Source of the DNA: Frondihabitans peucedani
GTDB lineage: Bacteria > Actinomycetota > Actinomycetes > Actinomycetales > Microbacteriaceae
DNA: 64,000 nt
Direction: 5' to 3'
Assembly (NCBI RefSeq): GCF_039537585.1
Contig: NZ_BAABAU010000001.1
Span: 1,054,001 to 1,118,000, forward strand
Part shown: positions 24,469-33,329 of the stretch, in pieces
Layout of the letters: every line of letters begins with the position of its first letter
Numbering within the stretch: position 1 is the stretch's first letter
Translations under genes and position numbers: made by a program
Notes under the pieces: model-generated
Database searches by the model: none
The model's input: the letters and a program-made list of their open reading frames with translations, nothing else
Told to the model about the DNA's origin: nothing

Positions 24469-26199
24469 ATGACCTGGGCTCGTGAACTTTTCCACCGGTC
24501 GCAGGCGTCGGTCGGCGAGTTCCTTCGAGAATACGGCCGCGAGCTGCTTGAGCAGACACAGGGACCCGTCGTGGTCGTGACCGACGGATCATCCTCGGCG
24601 ACCCTCCGGGCCTGGCTCGATGCGGCGGGCGATCGCGTCCACGTCATCGTGATCGGTGAAGGGTCTGCGGCTCTCGGCGCTCCCGAGCTGGTCGCGATCA
24701 CGGACGGTGTCTTTCCCGCCATCCCGCATGGCCGCGGTACCCACTCCGCGGCCGATGTGAAAGCCGCTTCGAAGATCTGCGACTCGATCGGCAGGGTCGG
24801 CGTCTTGGTCGATGCCACGACGGGGAACGGTCTCGAACGGACACTGCTCTGGGAGTCGCTCTTCTTCCATGTGGCGAAGGACGGCCTCTACATCGCACCT
24901 GAGGGGCCCTCTGAGCCCGGGTGGATTGCCGCGATCGAACTCGGCGGCGGTAAGCACAAGAGTGAAAGGGAGCTGGCCGAGCTTCGGCTTTCGCTGTCAC
25001 CGGACCGCTTTTCGAGTCACGGACTGATCGTGCTGGTCAAGACGGTCGAACACCTCTTCAAGGTTCCTGAAGCCCGCGCCGACGACCTCGTCACAACCCG
25101 TCTGCCTGAGCTCCGCGTCGAGACTCTCCAGTCGTTGGCCGAGACCACTTTCGAATCTTCGCTGCGCGTGACACAGCACGGAAGAGACCAAGACCTCCCG
25201 AGCACGACCATCAACGCCTCGCCTGCCGCCGTCCGTCATTACTCGGGACCCATCGGAATCGGGCCCACGATGCTCACGATGGCGCAGGGTTCCGTCCTTC
25301 CCCCGTCGTTCCGTCATCCTTGGATCAAGAATGTCAAGAATGATGCTCTCAGGAACATCAATTGGGAATTCGCCGTCCTTCCGGGGTCGAACGATGGCTG
25401 GGTGCGCCTGCCCGGGCTCTACTACGACCTCAACCCGTCGATCCCGGGTCACTTCGGTCACGTCATGACCGAATCGGTGGCGAAGCTCTGGGGCTGGCCA
25501 GAAGCGAAGGCTCGGTTTCCCGACCTTAAAGCGCTGTGCCAGATTCCCAACGAGTCGTACGACCCTGTCGTCGAAAGGACACTGTTCACCTCGTTCGGCA
25601 TCGACGAGGCGGACATCCACTGGGAGTCGCAAAGCGTGACGGTCGACGCCTACATCTCCGCGACGATCCTCTGGCAGAACAGCCCCGAGTACCAATTCCA
25701 TCCCGCTCTGCAAGACACGTGGTCGACTCTACGGCGGGCGCTCGTCGGCCCTTCCGAACCGATCTACGACAGGATCTTCATCTCCCGAGAGTTGTCGCGA
25801 GAAAACCGTCTGTGCCGCAACGCGGCCGATGTCGAACAACGATTCGTGGATGCGGGATTCGCCATCGTGCATCCGGAAACCCTGAGCTTTTACGAGCAGG
25901 CGACCATTTTCGGCAACGCTCGGGTCGTCGCCGGTTTTGCCGGCTCGGGCATGTTCAACATGCTGTTCTCGGAGCGGCTCGAGCACGTCATCGTTCTGTC
26001 GCAAGACTCGTACTGGGCGCGAAACGAGTTTCTCTACGCGGCCTCTCTCGCCGACTCCATCGACTATTTCTGGTCGCCCGCGGAGATCCGACACGGTTCG
26101 GGTTTCTCGACCACCGCGTTCCACTCCCCGTGGAGCTTCGATTTCGAGCGGAACGGAGACGATCTGCGTCGACTCTTGGCGGACGTCGCGACCGCCTGA
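24469..26199 (+). CDS. GT61-family glycosyltransferase-like protein
   Basis: A 576-residue protein. The N-terminal 200 residues resemble a small Rossmann or methyltransferase-like fold (VVVVTDGSSSATLRAWLDAA, VGVLVDATTGNGLE) without clear SAM motifs. The C-terminal half, from about 270, is a GT61/DUF563 domain: YDLNPSIPGHFGHVMTES, then YDRIFISRELSRENRLCRN, and finally LSFYEQATIFGNARVVAGFAGSGM. GT61 enzymes include plant xylosyltransferases and many bacterial capsule transferases. It directly follows the TagF-like gene in the same direction and precedes the exporter genes, so it probably decorates the polymer. Donor and acceptor are unknown. Confidence 0.75.
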   Translation: MTWARELFHRSQASVGEFLREYGRELLEQTQGPVVVVTDGSSSATLRAWLDAAGDRVHVIVIGEGSAALGAPELVAITDGVFPAIPHGRGTHSAADVKAASKICDSIGRVGVLVDATTGNGLERTLLWESLFFHVAKDGLYIAPEGPSEPGWIAAIELGGGKHKSERELAELRLSLSPDRFSSHGLIVLVKTVEHLFKVPEARADDLVTTRLPELRVETLQSLAETTFESSLRVTQHGRDQDLPSTTINASPAAVRHYSGPIGIGPTMLTMAQGSVLPPSFRHPWIKNVKNDALRNINWEFAVLPGSNDGWVRLPGLYYDLNPSIPGHFGHVMTESVAKLWGWPEAKARFPDLKALCQIPNESYDPVVERTLFTSFGIDEADIHWESQSVTVDAYISATILWQNSPEYQFHPALQDTWSTLRRALVGPSEPIYDRIFISRELSRENRLCRNAADVEQRFVDAGFAIVHPETLSFYEQATIFGNARVVAGFAGSGMFNMLFSERLEHVIVLSQDSYWARNEFLYAASLADSIDYFWSPAEIRHGSGFSTTAFHSPWSFDFERNGDDLRRLLADVATA

Positions 26200-26229
26200 G
26201 CCGGAGGGCCCTGAGGCCCGGTCCGGCCG

Positions 26230-26958
26230 TCAGACGGTCAGCTGATACGCGTCGATGACCTGCTGGGCCGGCCCGATCTGCTGGAGCTGGCCGGAGTCGA
26301 GCCAGGCGACCTCGTCGCACATCTCCTTGACCGTGGCCATCGAGTGCGACACGAGGATGACCGTGCGGCCCTCCTTCTTCATCTCCGCGAACTTCGTGCG
26401 GCAGCGCTTCTGGAACGTCGCGTCGCCAACCGACAGCACCTCGTCGACGACGAGGATGTCGGGAGTCACCGCGATGGCGACCGAGAAGCCCAGCCGCACG
26501 TACATGCCGGACGAGTAGTTCTTGACGGGCTGGTCGATGAAGTGGCCGACGCCGGAGAACGACACGATCTCGTCGAACTTCCGCGTGACCTCCTTGCGCG
26601 TCATGCCGAGGATCGAGCCGTTCAAGAAGACGTTCTCCCGCCCGGTGAGCTCGGGATGGAATCCCGATCCGACCTCGAGGAGGGAGGCCTGCTTGCCGTT
26701 GGCCGTGATCGAGCCCGACTCCGGCCAGAGGATCTTCGCGAGGCACTTGAGCAGCGTCGACTTGCCCGAGCCGTTGCGGCCGATCAGGCCGAAGGTCTTG
26801 CCCTGCGGCACCTCGAACGAGATGTCCTTCAGCGCCCAGAAGTCCTCGTGGACGCTCTTCTTGCGGCGCATGACCGCGCTCTTGAGCGAGTCGTTGCGCT
26901 CGGAGTACATGCGGAAGCTCTTCGACACGTGGTCGACCGAGACGGCGACGTCGTTCAC
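26230..26958 (-). CDS. wzt: Polysaccharide ABC exporter, ATP-binding subunit (Wzt/TagH type)
   Basis: A 242-residue ATPase. Walker A GRNGSGKSTLLKCLA lies near 60, the family-specific EVGSGFHPELTGRENVFLNG near 105, the ABC signature NYSSGMYVRLGFSVAIA near 150, Walker B ILVVDEVLSVGD near 172 and the H-loop ILVSHSM near 205. There is no C-terminal carbohydrate-binding domain, so it is the short form seen with teichoic-acid or generic O-antigen exporters. The GTG start overlaps the permease stop (GTGA), so the two subunits are coupled. It powers export of the lipid-linked glycan made by the surrounding enzymes. Confidence 0.93.
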   Translation of the reverse strand: MNDVAVSVDHVSKSFRMYSERNDSLKSAVMRRKKSVHEDFWALKDISFEVPQGKTFGLIGRNGSGKSTLLKCLAKILWPESGSITANGKQASLLEVGSGFHPELTGRENVFLNGSILGMTRKEVTRKFDEIVSFSGVGHFIDQPVKNYSSGMYVRLGFSVAIAVTPDILVVDEVLSVGDATFQKRCRTKFAEMKKEGRTVILVSHSMATVKEMCDEVAWLDSGQLQQIGPAQQVIDAYQLTV

Positions 26959-27776
26959 AGCAGTTCCGCCAACTTCTTCTCGTTGCGGGAGAACACCAGG
27001 TAGCCCAGGCCGAGCGACACAGCGGCCAGGACGATGCAGGCGAGCGAGTCGCTGGGGTGCGGCCACCGGTTGTCGTACATGAGGTTCCGGAACACGGTCG
27101 AGAACCGCTCCATCGGGTTCAGCTCGTACAGATTCAGGATCCACGGCTTGCCCGCCTTCTTGGCGGCGTTCTGCACCAGGGTGAGCGGGTAGATGATCGG
27201 GGTGAGGTACATCCACATCTGCAGCGCGATGCCGATGAGGTGCTGCATGTCGCGGAAGTGGACGTTGACGATTGCCAGCATGAGGGCGAGGCCAGTCGCG
27301 AACGCGGCCAGCATCACCATGAAGAAGGCGACGACGGGGATCCACGGCCAGATGAACGAGCCGAAGCAGGCCAGGACGATGACCAGGAAGCCCATCTCGA
27401 TGAGCCAGGTGAAGCCGTGCGCGCCGACGGTGGCGAGCGGCAGGTTCATCCGCGGGAAGTAGACCTTCTTGATCAGCGAGCCGTTCGACACGATCGACGA
27501 CATCCCCGCGTTGAGGACGGAGCGGAAGAAGATCCACGGCAGGAGTCCGCACATCAGCCAGAGCGGGTAGAAGTGAAGCCCGCTGGGGTTGCCGACCTCG
27601 AGCCGGGCCTTGAAGATGAACGAGTAGACGATGGTGTAGATGAGCATCGTCGCGAGCGGGTTGATGAGCGACCACAGCTGGCCGAAGACCGTCCGGCGGT
27701 ACTTGCCTTTGACCTCTCGGGCTGTGAGGTTCGCCAGCAGTTCGCGCGACGAGACCAGATCGGTCATATAGGTCAT
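26955..27776 (-). CDS. wzm: Polysaccharide ABC exporter, permease subunit (Wzm/TagG type)
   Basis: A 273-residue ABC-2 type permease with six membrane segments. The cytoplasmic N-terminus has LTAREVKGKYRRTVFGQLWSL, the classic amphipathic start of Wzm/TagG, followed by PLATMLIYTIVYSFIF. The central region has NGSLIKKVYFPRMNLPL and the late region RDMQHLIGIALQMWMYLTPIIY. The start is set at 27776 because GGAG lies about eight bases upstream there. An ATG at 27818 would add 14 residues without support. It is divergent from the glycosyltransferase at 27940. Confidence 0.92.
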   Translation of the reverse strand: MTYMTDLVSSRELLANLTAREVKGKYRRTVFGQLWSLINPLATMLIYTIVYSFIFKARLEVGNPSGLHFYPLWLMCGLLPWIFFRSVLNAGMSSIVSNGSLIKKVYFPRMNLPLATVGAHGFTWLIEMGFLVIVLACFGSFIWPWIPVVAFFMVMLAAFATGLALMLAIVNVHFRDMQHLIGIALQMWMYLTPIIYPLTLVQNAAKKAGKPWILNLYELNPMERFSTVFRNLMYDNRWPHPSDSLACIVLAAVSLGLGYLVFSRNEKKLAELL

Positions 27777-27927
27777 TGGGAAAACTCCAGAAAGCGAGCC
27801 TGCCGGGTGCCGGCTCATTCAAGGGGACGAATCATTCTCACACGCCCCGGGGCAACCCAGGGTTCACCGCATGTTCTGTCACGTGCTGCCGAACCCGAAG
27901 CTGGCCGTGATAGGGCGATCCTGCTTG

Positions 27928-27933
27928 TAGTCT
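27928..27933 (+). promoter_or_regulatory. -10 box (TAGTCT) for leaderless glycosyltransferase mRNA
   Basis: TAGTCT lies six bases before GTG 27940 in the divergent gap with the exporter operon. A GATCCTGC octamer at 27917-27924 sits between the usual -35 position and this box. Confidence 0.45.
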
Positions 27934-27939
27934 CTTCAG

Positions 27940-29310
27940 GTGCGAGTCATCTTCAGCAATCACAGCACGGCGCCGGTGAATCTCGGTGGCGCCGAGCGGT
28001 CGCTGTTGAAACTGGTCGACGACTGGACCGCCTCGAACCCCGATCTCGAGCCCTTCTTCTTCACGAAGGCACCGACCGGGCTGTTCACGAAGGCCCTCGA
28101 CGAGCGCTCGTGGAAGTACCGCGCGTTCCGCTTCCGAGGGTGGGCGCTTCCCAGCGTCCAACCGGCTCCCGTCGTCGAACGGACCACGTTCGCAGCCGCC
28201 GACTACCAGGCCGTCGGCGCGATGATCACCGAGCTCGAGCGCCTGAAGCCCGACCTCGTGGTCACCAACACCCTCGTGGCACCGTGGGCGGCCTTCGCGG
28301 CCAAGACCCTCGGCATCCCGCACGCCTGGTTCGTCCGCGAATACGGCGACCTCGACCACGACCTGAAGTTCCAGGAGGGTCGCGAGCGCACGCTCGCCGA
28401 CATCGGCCTGCTGTCGGAGGCCGTCTTCACGAACTCTCTCGCCCTCAAGAGACACGTCGCCTCGCAGGTCCCCGACGACAAGATCTCCGTCGTGTACCCG
28501 TCCGTCGACACGGCGTCGATCCGGACGTCAGCCGAGCAGGATCCCGCCACGGTCCCCTTCCCTCTCGCCGACCCGGGCCTGAAGATCACCGTGGTGGGCC
28601 GCGTCGAGCCCGGCAAGGGCCAGTTCCGCGCCGTCGACGCGCTCGGCCTCTTGAAGGCCGACGGCGTCGACGCCTCCCTCTGCCTCGTCGGCTCGTGGAA
28701 GACGCCCGGCTACGACCTGGAGCTCCGCGATCGGGCCGCGGCACTCGGCGTGGCCGACCGCGTCACGTTCGCCGGGGAGCAGGACAACCCCTACCCGTAT
28801 GTCGCGGCCGCCGACGTCTGCGTCACACCGTCGACGATCGAGGCCTTCGGCCGGACGACCCTCGAGTACCTCGCGGTCGGCCGTCCCGTCGTGGCATCCT
28901 CGACCGGCGGCAGTGCCGAGCTGGTCGAGCCCGGCGTCACAGGCTCCCTCTTCGATCCCGAGTCGCCGCGCGAGCTCGCGGACGCCCTCGCCGTCTACGC
29001 GGCGACCCCCGGCCTCGCCGAGACCCACGGCGCCGCCGCGGCGATGAGTGTCGAGCGGGTGCTGGAGAGCGGCTTCTCGCAGGAGGCGGCCATCGCCCGG
29101 CTCGAGAGCCTCGTCGGCGCGCCGGCCTACAAGCTCCCCGACATCGCGCGCTACTGGTTCGCGCTGCCCGGCGACTACGCCTCCCTCGGAGCGACCACCG
29201 CCCGGATGGCGGCGGGGCTGCTCGCGTCGCGCCTGCGGACCAGGTCGGGGATGGTCGGGCGGATCCTGCGTCGTCCGGGGGTCGCCACCAGGAGGATCCT
29301 CGGTCGATGA
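27940..29310 (+). CDS. GT4-family glycosyltransferase
   Basis: A 456-residue GT-B enzyme. The N-domain contains VNLGGAERSLLKLVDDW, with the acceptor-side Gly loop. The C-domain starts near 210 with ITVVGRVEPGKGQFRAVDAL. The donor-phosphate region PSTIEAFGRTTLEYLAVGRPVVAS (about 303-326) keeps the E-x7-E pair of GT4 enzymes. A C-terminal extension of about 70 residues runs to the basic end RRPGVATRRILGR. It is coupled by ATGA to the amber-interrupted GT2 gene. It probably adds one sugar to the exported polymer. Confidence 0.85.
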   Translation: MRVIFSNHSTAPVNLGGAERSLLKLVDDWTASNPDLEPFFFTKAPTGLFTKALDERSWKYRAFRFRGWALPSVQPAPVVERTTFAAADYQAVGAMITELERLKPDLVVTNTLVAPWAAFAAKTLGIPHAWFVREYGDLDHDLKFQEGRERTLADIGLLSEAVFTNSLALKRHVASQVPDDKISVVYPSVDTASIRTSAEQDPATVPFPLADPGLKITVVGRVEPGKGQFRAVDALGLLKADGVDASLCLVGSWKTPGYDLELRDRAAALGVADRVTFAGEQDNPYPYVAAADVCVTPSTIEAFGRTTLEYLAVGRPVVASSTGGSAELVEPGVTGSLFDPESPRELADALAVYAATPGLAETHGAAAAMSVERVLESGFSQEAAIARLESLVGAPAYKLPDIARYWFALPGDYASLGATTARMAAGLLASRLRTRSGMVGRILRRPGVATRRILGR

Positions 29311-30815
29311 CGGTGGCAGGGGGACACACGAGCGAGGAGCCGCACCTGACGGTCACCTCGGCGCGCTCGGGCGCCCGACGACCCGTGTCGATCGTCGTGC
29401 CGATCTACGACGACCTCGACGGCCTGCTCGCCTGCCTCCAGTCGCTGATCGAGCACGTCGACTTCGACGTCGACCGGGTCGTCCTCGCCAACGACGCCGG
29501 CCCGAACGCCGACGTCATCGAGGAGGCCGTGCTCAAGCAGGTCGACGGCCACGACGGCTTCGAGTACCACCGCAACAAGACGAACCTCGGCTTCCTCGGC
29601 AACTGCAACAATGTCGTCCTGAACCTCGACCACACCGGCAACGACGTCATGCTGCTCAACAGCGACACGGTCGTGACCGCGGGCTTCATCGACGAGATGT
29701 CCGCCGTGCTCTACGAGTCGGAGTCGCACGGCGTCGTCGCTCCCCGCAGCAACAACGCCACGATCGCGACCATCCCGTTCCTCCGCCGGAACGTCCATGC
29801 GCCCACGACGCTGGCCCGGACCAGCGCGGTGCACGCCGTGGTCGCCCCGCTCCTCCCCCGCTACACCGTCGCTCCGGTAGCGATGGGCTTCTGCTTCCTG
29901 ATCCGGCGCGAGCTCATCGACCGCTTCGGGCTGTTCGACGAGCGCTTCGCCCCCGGCTACGGCGAGGAGAACGACTTCTGCCTCCGGATCAACGAGCACG
30001 GCTTCGCGTCACTGCTCGCCAACCGGGCGCTCGTCTTCCACACCGGCTCGACCAGCTTCTCGGGCGACCGCGGCCCGTCCCTCCGCTTCGCCCACGAGAA
30101 GGTCCTGATCGAGCGCTAGCCGCACTACGTCGGCGCCCTCGGCCTCTACCAGGCGCACGGCCGCGACCCGATCGACAACTTCGCCGACACCTTCCTGCCC
30201 GAGGACGACAAGATCCGGCTCGCCATCGACGTCCTGGGCGTGGCGACCGACACCCTCCTCCGCGAGATCGACCGCTTCGCCGAGCGCCTCAGCGACGACG
30301 TCGTCGTGACCGTCATCGCGCCGCGCAGCGTCGTCCGTCGCGCTCGCACCTGGATGAAGCACGGCGGCGTCACCGACCGGCGCCACGTCAACTCCGTCTA
30401 CGACGTCGCGATGGGCCTCGGGCCGATCGACTCGCTGACGCGTCTCATCCGGCTGAACGAGCTCGCCCCGCGCTGGCTCCTCGTCGACGAGGGGCCCGCG
30501 CGAGACACCCGCTGGTCGCAGCGGGTCTCCCGCTACCAGGTCGAGGCCGTCGAGCGTATCGCGCGGCGCTTCGCCGACGAGTGGGTCCGCGACGACGACG
30601 GCGAGGCCGCCATCGACGCCCTCTACCGGGTCGCGAGGCGGCCCATCGACGTGGCCAACGTCCGCGAGCGCTGGAACCACCTGGTCGACGCAGGATCAGC
30701 GGCAGGTCTCACGAGGTTCCCGCAGCGGGCGTCCCTCCAGCGCCGCCTGGCCCTCCTGATCGGTGCGCGCTCGCCCCGCTTCTCGCGGGCGATCCGGGCG
30801 TTCCTTCACCGCTGA
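29307..30815 (+). pseudogene. GT2 glycosyltransferase interrupted by an in-frame amber codon
   Basis: The frame opened by ATG 29307 runs 270 codons and then meets TAG at 30117-30119. The same frame continues open to 30815 (503 codons in all), with normal codon use and glycosyltransferase-like content. Before the stop lie VSIVVPIYDDLDGLLACLQS, LLNSDTVVTAGF and [13 protein letters not shown]. At the stop the sequence reads VLIER-stop-PHYVGAL, whereas the paralogue at 8993 has [14 protein letters not shown] Tyr codon TAC changed to TAG therefore explains it. A truncated protein would keep the catalytic GT-A core but lose 232 residues. Recent nonsense mutation, programmed readthrough or sequencing error are all possible. 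Confidence 0.8.
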
Positions 30816-30819
30816 GGCC

Positions 30820-30833
30820 GGGCGGCGCCGCCC
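30820..30833. terminator. Palindrome between convergent genes, possible bidirectional terminator
   Basis: GGGCGGCGCCGCCC is a perfect 14-bp palindrome lying exactly between the stop of the interrupted glycosyltransferase and the stop of the aldo/keto reductase. It has no loop of its own, so RNA folding is uncertain. Confidence 0.3.
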
Positions 30834-31763
30834 CTACGGCAGCAGGTGCCCGGCGGCGGTGAACAGCCGGTACCACTCCTGCCGGGTGAGCGGGAGCTCC
30901 GATCCTGCAGCCGACGCCCTGACCCGGTCGCGGTTCGTCGTGCCCAGCACGACCTGCATGTCGGCGGGGTGCCTCGTGATCCAGGCCACGGCGATGGCCT
31001 CGGGCTCCACGTCGTACTTCCCCGCGAGCTCGTCGATGACGTCGTTCAGCTCGCCGTACTGCTCGCGGTCGCCGAGGAACACCCCGTCGAAGAAGCCCTT
31101 CTGGAACGGCGACCACGCCTGGAGGGTGATGTCGTTCAGGCGCGAGTAGTCGAGGATGCCGTTGTCGCGATCGATCGACTGGTCGAGGCCGTTCATGTTC
31201 GCGGCCACTCCGGCGGCGACCAGGTTCGCGTGGGTGATGCTGAGCTGCACCTGGTTGACGATCAGCGGCTGCTTCACCGAGCGCTTCAGCAGCTCGACCT
31301 GCGCCGGGGTGTGGTTCGAGATGCCGAAGTTCCGCACCTTGCCGCTCGCCTCGAGGGTGTCGAAGGCCGAGGCGACCTCGTCGGGCACGACCAGGGCGTC
31401 GGGGCGGTGGAGCAGCAGGATGTCGAGGTGCTCGAGCTTCAGAGACCGGAGCGACTCGTCGACCGACTCGAGGATGTGCTCCGTCGAGAAGTCCCAGTAG
31501 CCGTCGGCGAGGCCGACCTTCGACTGCACGATCACCTGGTCGCGCTCGGCCGGGCTGAACGCGATCGCATCGCCGAAGCGGCGCTCGCACCCGTGCAGCG
31601 AGTCGCCGTACACGACGGCGTGGTCGAAGAAGTTGATGCCCGCATCGCGGGCCTGCCCCACGAGAGCGCGGATCTCGTCGTCCGAGAGGGGCTCGATCCG
31701 CATCAGCCCGAGGATAATGTTCGAGGCGGGCAGGGTCGTGTGAGGCAACGTCATCGTCTTCAT
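30834..31763 (-). CDS. Aldo/keto reductase
   Basis: A 309-residue TIM-barrel oxidoreductase. GINFFDHAVVYGDSLHGCE (about 43-61) contains the catalytic Asp and Tyr, KVGLADGYWDFS the Lys region and DILLLHRPDALV the active-site His. VRNFGISNHTPAQVELL and the C-terminal VLGTTNRDRVRAS form the NADPH-binding part. It resembles the YdhF subgroup of NADPH-dependent oxidoreductases. The start is uncertain: ATG 31763 has GGAGG too close, and ATG 31754 has it at ten bases. The substrate is unknown. It converges with the glycan genes and may be unrelated to them. Confidence 0.85.
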   Translation of the reverse strand: MKTMTLPHTTLPASNIILGLMRIEPLSDDEIRALVGQARDAGINFFDHAVVYGDSLHGCERRFGDAIAFSPAERDQVIVQSKVGLADGYWDFSTEHILESVDESLRSLKLEHLDILLLHRPDALVVPDEVASAFDTLEASGKVRNFGISNHTPAQVELLKRSVKQPLIVNQVQLSITHANLVAAGVAANMNGLDQSIDRDNGILDYSRLNDITLQAWSPFQKGFFDGVFLGDREQYGELNDVIDELAGKYDVEPEAIAVAWITRHPADMQVVLGTTNRDRVRASAAGSELPLTRQEWYRLFTAAGHLLP

Positions 31764-31841
31764 GCCTCCATTGTGTCCCCGTGCGCCGCCGTCCGCGCCG
31801 GGACGGGCATAGGCTGCGGACACCGACGAGCGGAGCCAGCG

Positions 31842-32291
31842 ATGAAGCGAACGCCTCCTGCTCTGCGCCTGGCCGTGCTGGCCGCGGCGATCGCCCTGAC
31901 CGCCGCCGGGGTCTCGGGCTGCACCGGCACCGCCCCCTCCGGCGGAGCCCGGGCCGACGGCGGGTCGTCCACCTCGAGCGGCGACGCGACGGCCGCTCTC
32001 TCGCGGGCCCTGGCATCCTGCGGTCTCTCGTCGCGGTCGACCGGCGTCACGGTCAGGGCGCAGGATCTCGCCCTCGTCAGCCAGCCGCACGGTCGCCCGA
32101 CCGACGTGGTCGCCGCCTCCGCCCGCTGCACCGTGAAGGCCCTGGGAATGCCCGCGAGAGACGCCGCCCTCTTCGACCAGGACATGGCGTCCGGCGGCTT
32201 CCAGACGCTGTCGTGGCGGGGCTGGACGGCGACGATGACCGTGAAGGACACCCTGCACTTCGAGGTCGACGTGTTCGCGCAGGCCGCCTGA
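31842..32291 (+). CDS. Small secreted lipoprotein of unknown function
   Basis: A 149-residue protein. MKRTPPALRLAVLAAAIALT is a signal peptide and AAGVSGC a lipobox, with the lipidated Cys at residue 27. A Gly/Ser-rich linker follows. The mature domain of about 90 residues has three further Cys (in LASCGLSS, ASARCTVKAL and the lipid-linked one) and ends DTLHFEVDVFAQAA. I do not recognise the domain. TAGGCT near 31810 could be a -10 with a 26-base leader. It faces away from the aldo/keto reductase and precedes rmlB. Confidence 0.65.
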   Translation: MKRTPPALRLAVLAAAIALTAAGVSGCTGTAPSGGARADGGSSTSSGDATAALSRALASCGLSSRSTGVTVRAQDLALVSQPHGRPTDVVAASARCTVKALGMPARDAALFDQDMASGGFQTLSWRGWTATMTVKDTLHFEVDVFAQAA

Positions 32292-32342
32292 CGACGACCG
32301 GTAGCATCGGAGTCACGCCCGCGAACTGAGAAAGATCACATC

Positions 32343-33329
32343 ATGCGCATCCTCGTCACCGGCGGCGCCGGTTTCATCGGCTCCAACTTCGTGCGACGCA
32401 CCCTCCAAGACGCCTACCCCGGCCTCGAGGGCGCCGAGGTCGTCGTGCTCGACGCCCTCACCTACTCGGGCAACCTCGAGAACCTCGCGCCCGTCGCCGA
32501 CTCGCCCCGCTACCGCTTCGTCGAGGGCGACATCCGCGACGGCGCCCTGCTCGACACGCTCTTCCCCGACATCGACGCCGTCGTGCACTTCGCCGCCGAG
32601 TCGCACGTCGACCGCTCGGTGCGCGACGCCTCGATCTTCGTCGAGACGAACGTCCTCGGCACGCAGCAGCTGCTCGACGCCGCCCTTCGCAACGAGGTCG
32701 CTCGCTTCGTCCACGTCTCGACCGACGAGGTCTACGGCTCCATCTCCGAGGGCTCCTGGGCCGAAGACCGCCCGCTCGAGCCGAACTCGCCCTACTCGGC
32801 CTCGAAGGCCGGCAGCGACCTCCTCGCCCGGAGCTACCACCGCACGCACGGCCTGAACGTGTCGATCACGCGCTGCTCGAACAACTACGGGCCCTACCAC
32901 TTCCCCGAGAAGGTCATCCCGCTGTTCGTCACCAACCTCATCGACGACAAGCACGTGCCGCTCTACGGCGAGGGCAACAACATCCGCGACTGGCTGCACG
33001 TCGACGACCACACCCGCGGCATCGCGATGGTGCTGGTGAACGGCCGCGCCGGCGAGATCTACAACATCGGCGGCGGCACCGAGCTCACCAACAAGGAGCT
33101 CACCCAGCTCCTCCTCGATGCGACCGGCAAAGACTGGTCGTACGTCGACCGCGTGCAGGACCGCCTCGGCCACGACCTCCGCTACTCGGTCGACATCTCG
33201 AAGATCCAGAACGAGCTCGGCTACGAGCCGCAGGTGCCGTTCGCCCAGGGCCTCGCCGACGTCGTCCAGTGGTACCGCGACAACCGCTCGTGGTGGGAGC
33301 CGCTGAAAGAGCGCGCGGCGCTCGTATGA
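32343..33329 (+). CDS. rmlB: dTDP-glucose 4,6-dehydratase
   Basis: A 328-residue extended SDR enzyme catalysing step two of dTDP-L-rhamnose synthesis. MRILVTGGAGFIGSNFVRR holds the NAD-binding GxxGxxG, LTYSGNLENL is typical of RmlB, and HFAAESHVDRSV and STDEVYGS hold the catalytic Asp/Glu region. YSASKAGSD (about 152-160) gives the Tyr-x3-Lys pair. SNNYGPYHFPEKVIPL and NIRDWLHVDDH complete the substrate site. A TAGCAT box near 32301 and a purine-rich GAGAAAGA before the ATG suggest a promoter and Shine-Dalgarno. It overlaps rmlD by ATGA. Confidence 0.96.
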   Translation: MRILVTGGAGFIGSNFVRRTLQDAYPGLEGAEVVVLDALTYSGNLENLAPVADSPRYRFVEGDIRDGALLDTLFPDIDAVVHFAAESHVDRSVRDASIFVETNVLGTQQLLDAALRNEVARFVHVSTDEVYGSISEGSWAEDRPLEPNSPYSASKAGSDLLARSYHRTHGLNVSITRCSNNYGPYHFPEKVIPLFVTNLIDDKHVPLYGEGNNIRDWLHVDDHTRGIAMVLVNGRAGEIYNIGGGTELTNKELTQLLLDATGKDWSYVDRVQDRLGHDLRYSVDISKIQNELGYEPQVPFAQGLADVVQWYRDNRSWWEPLKERAALV

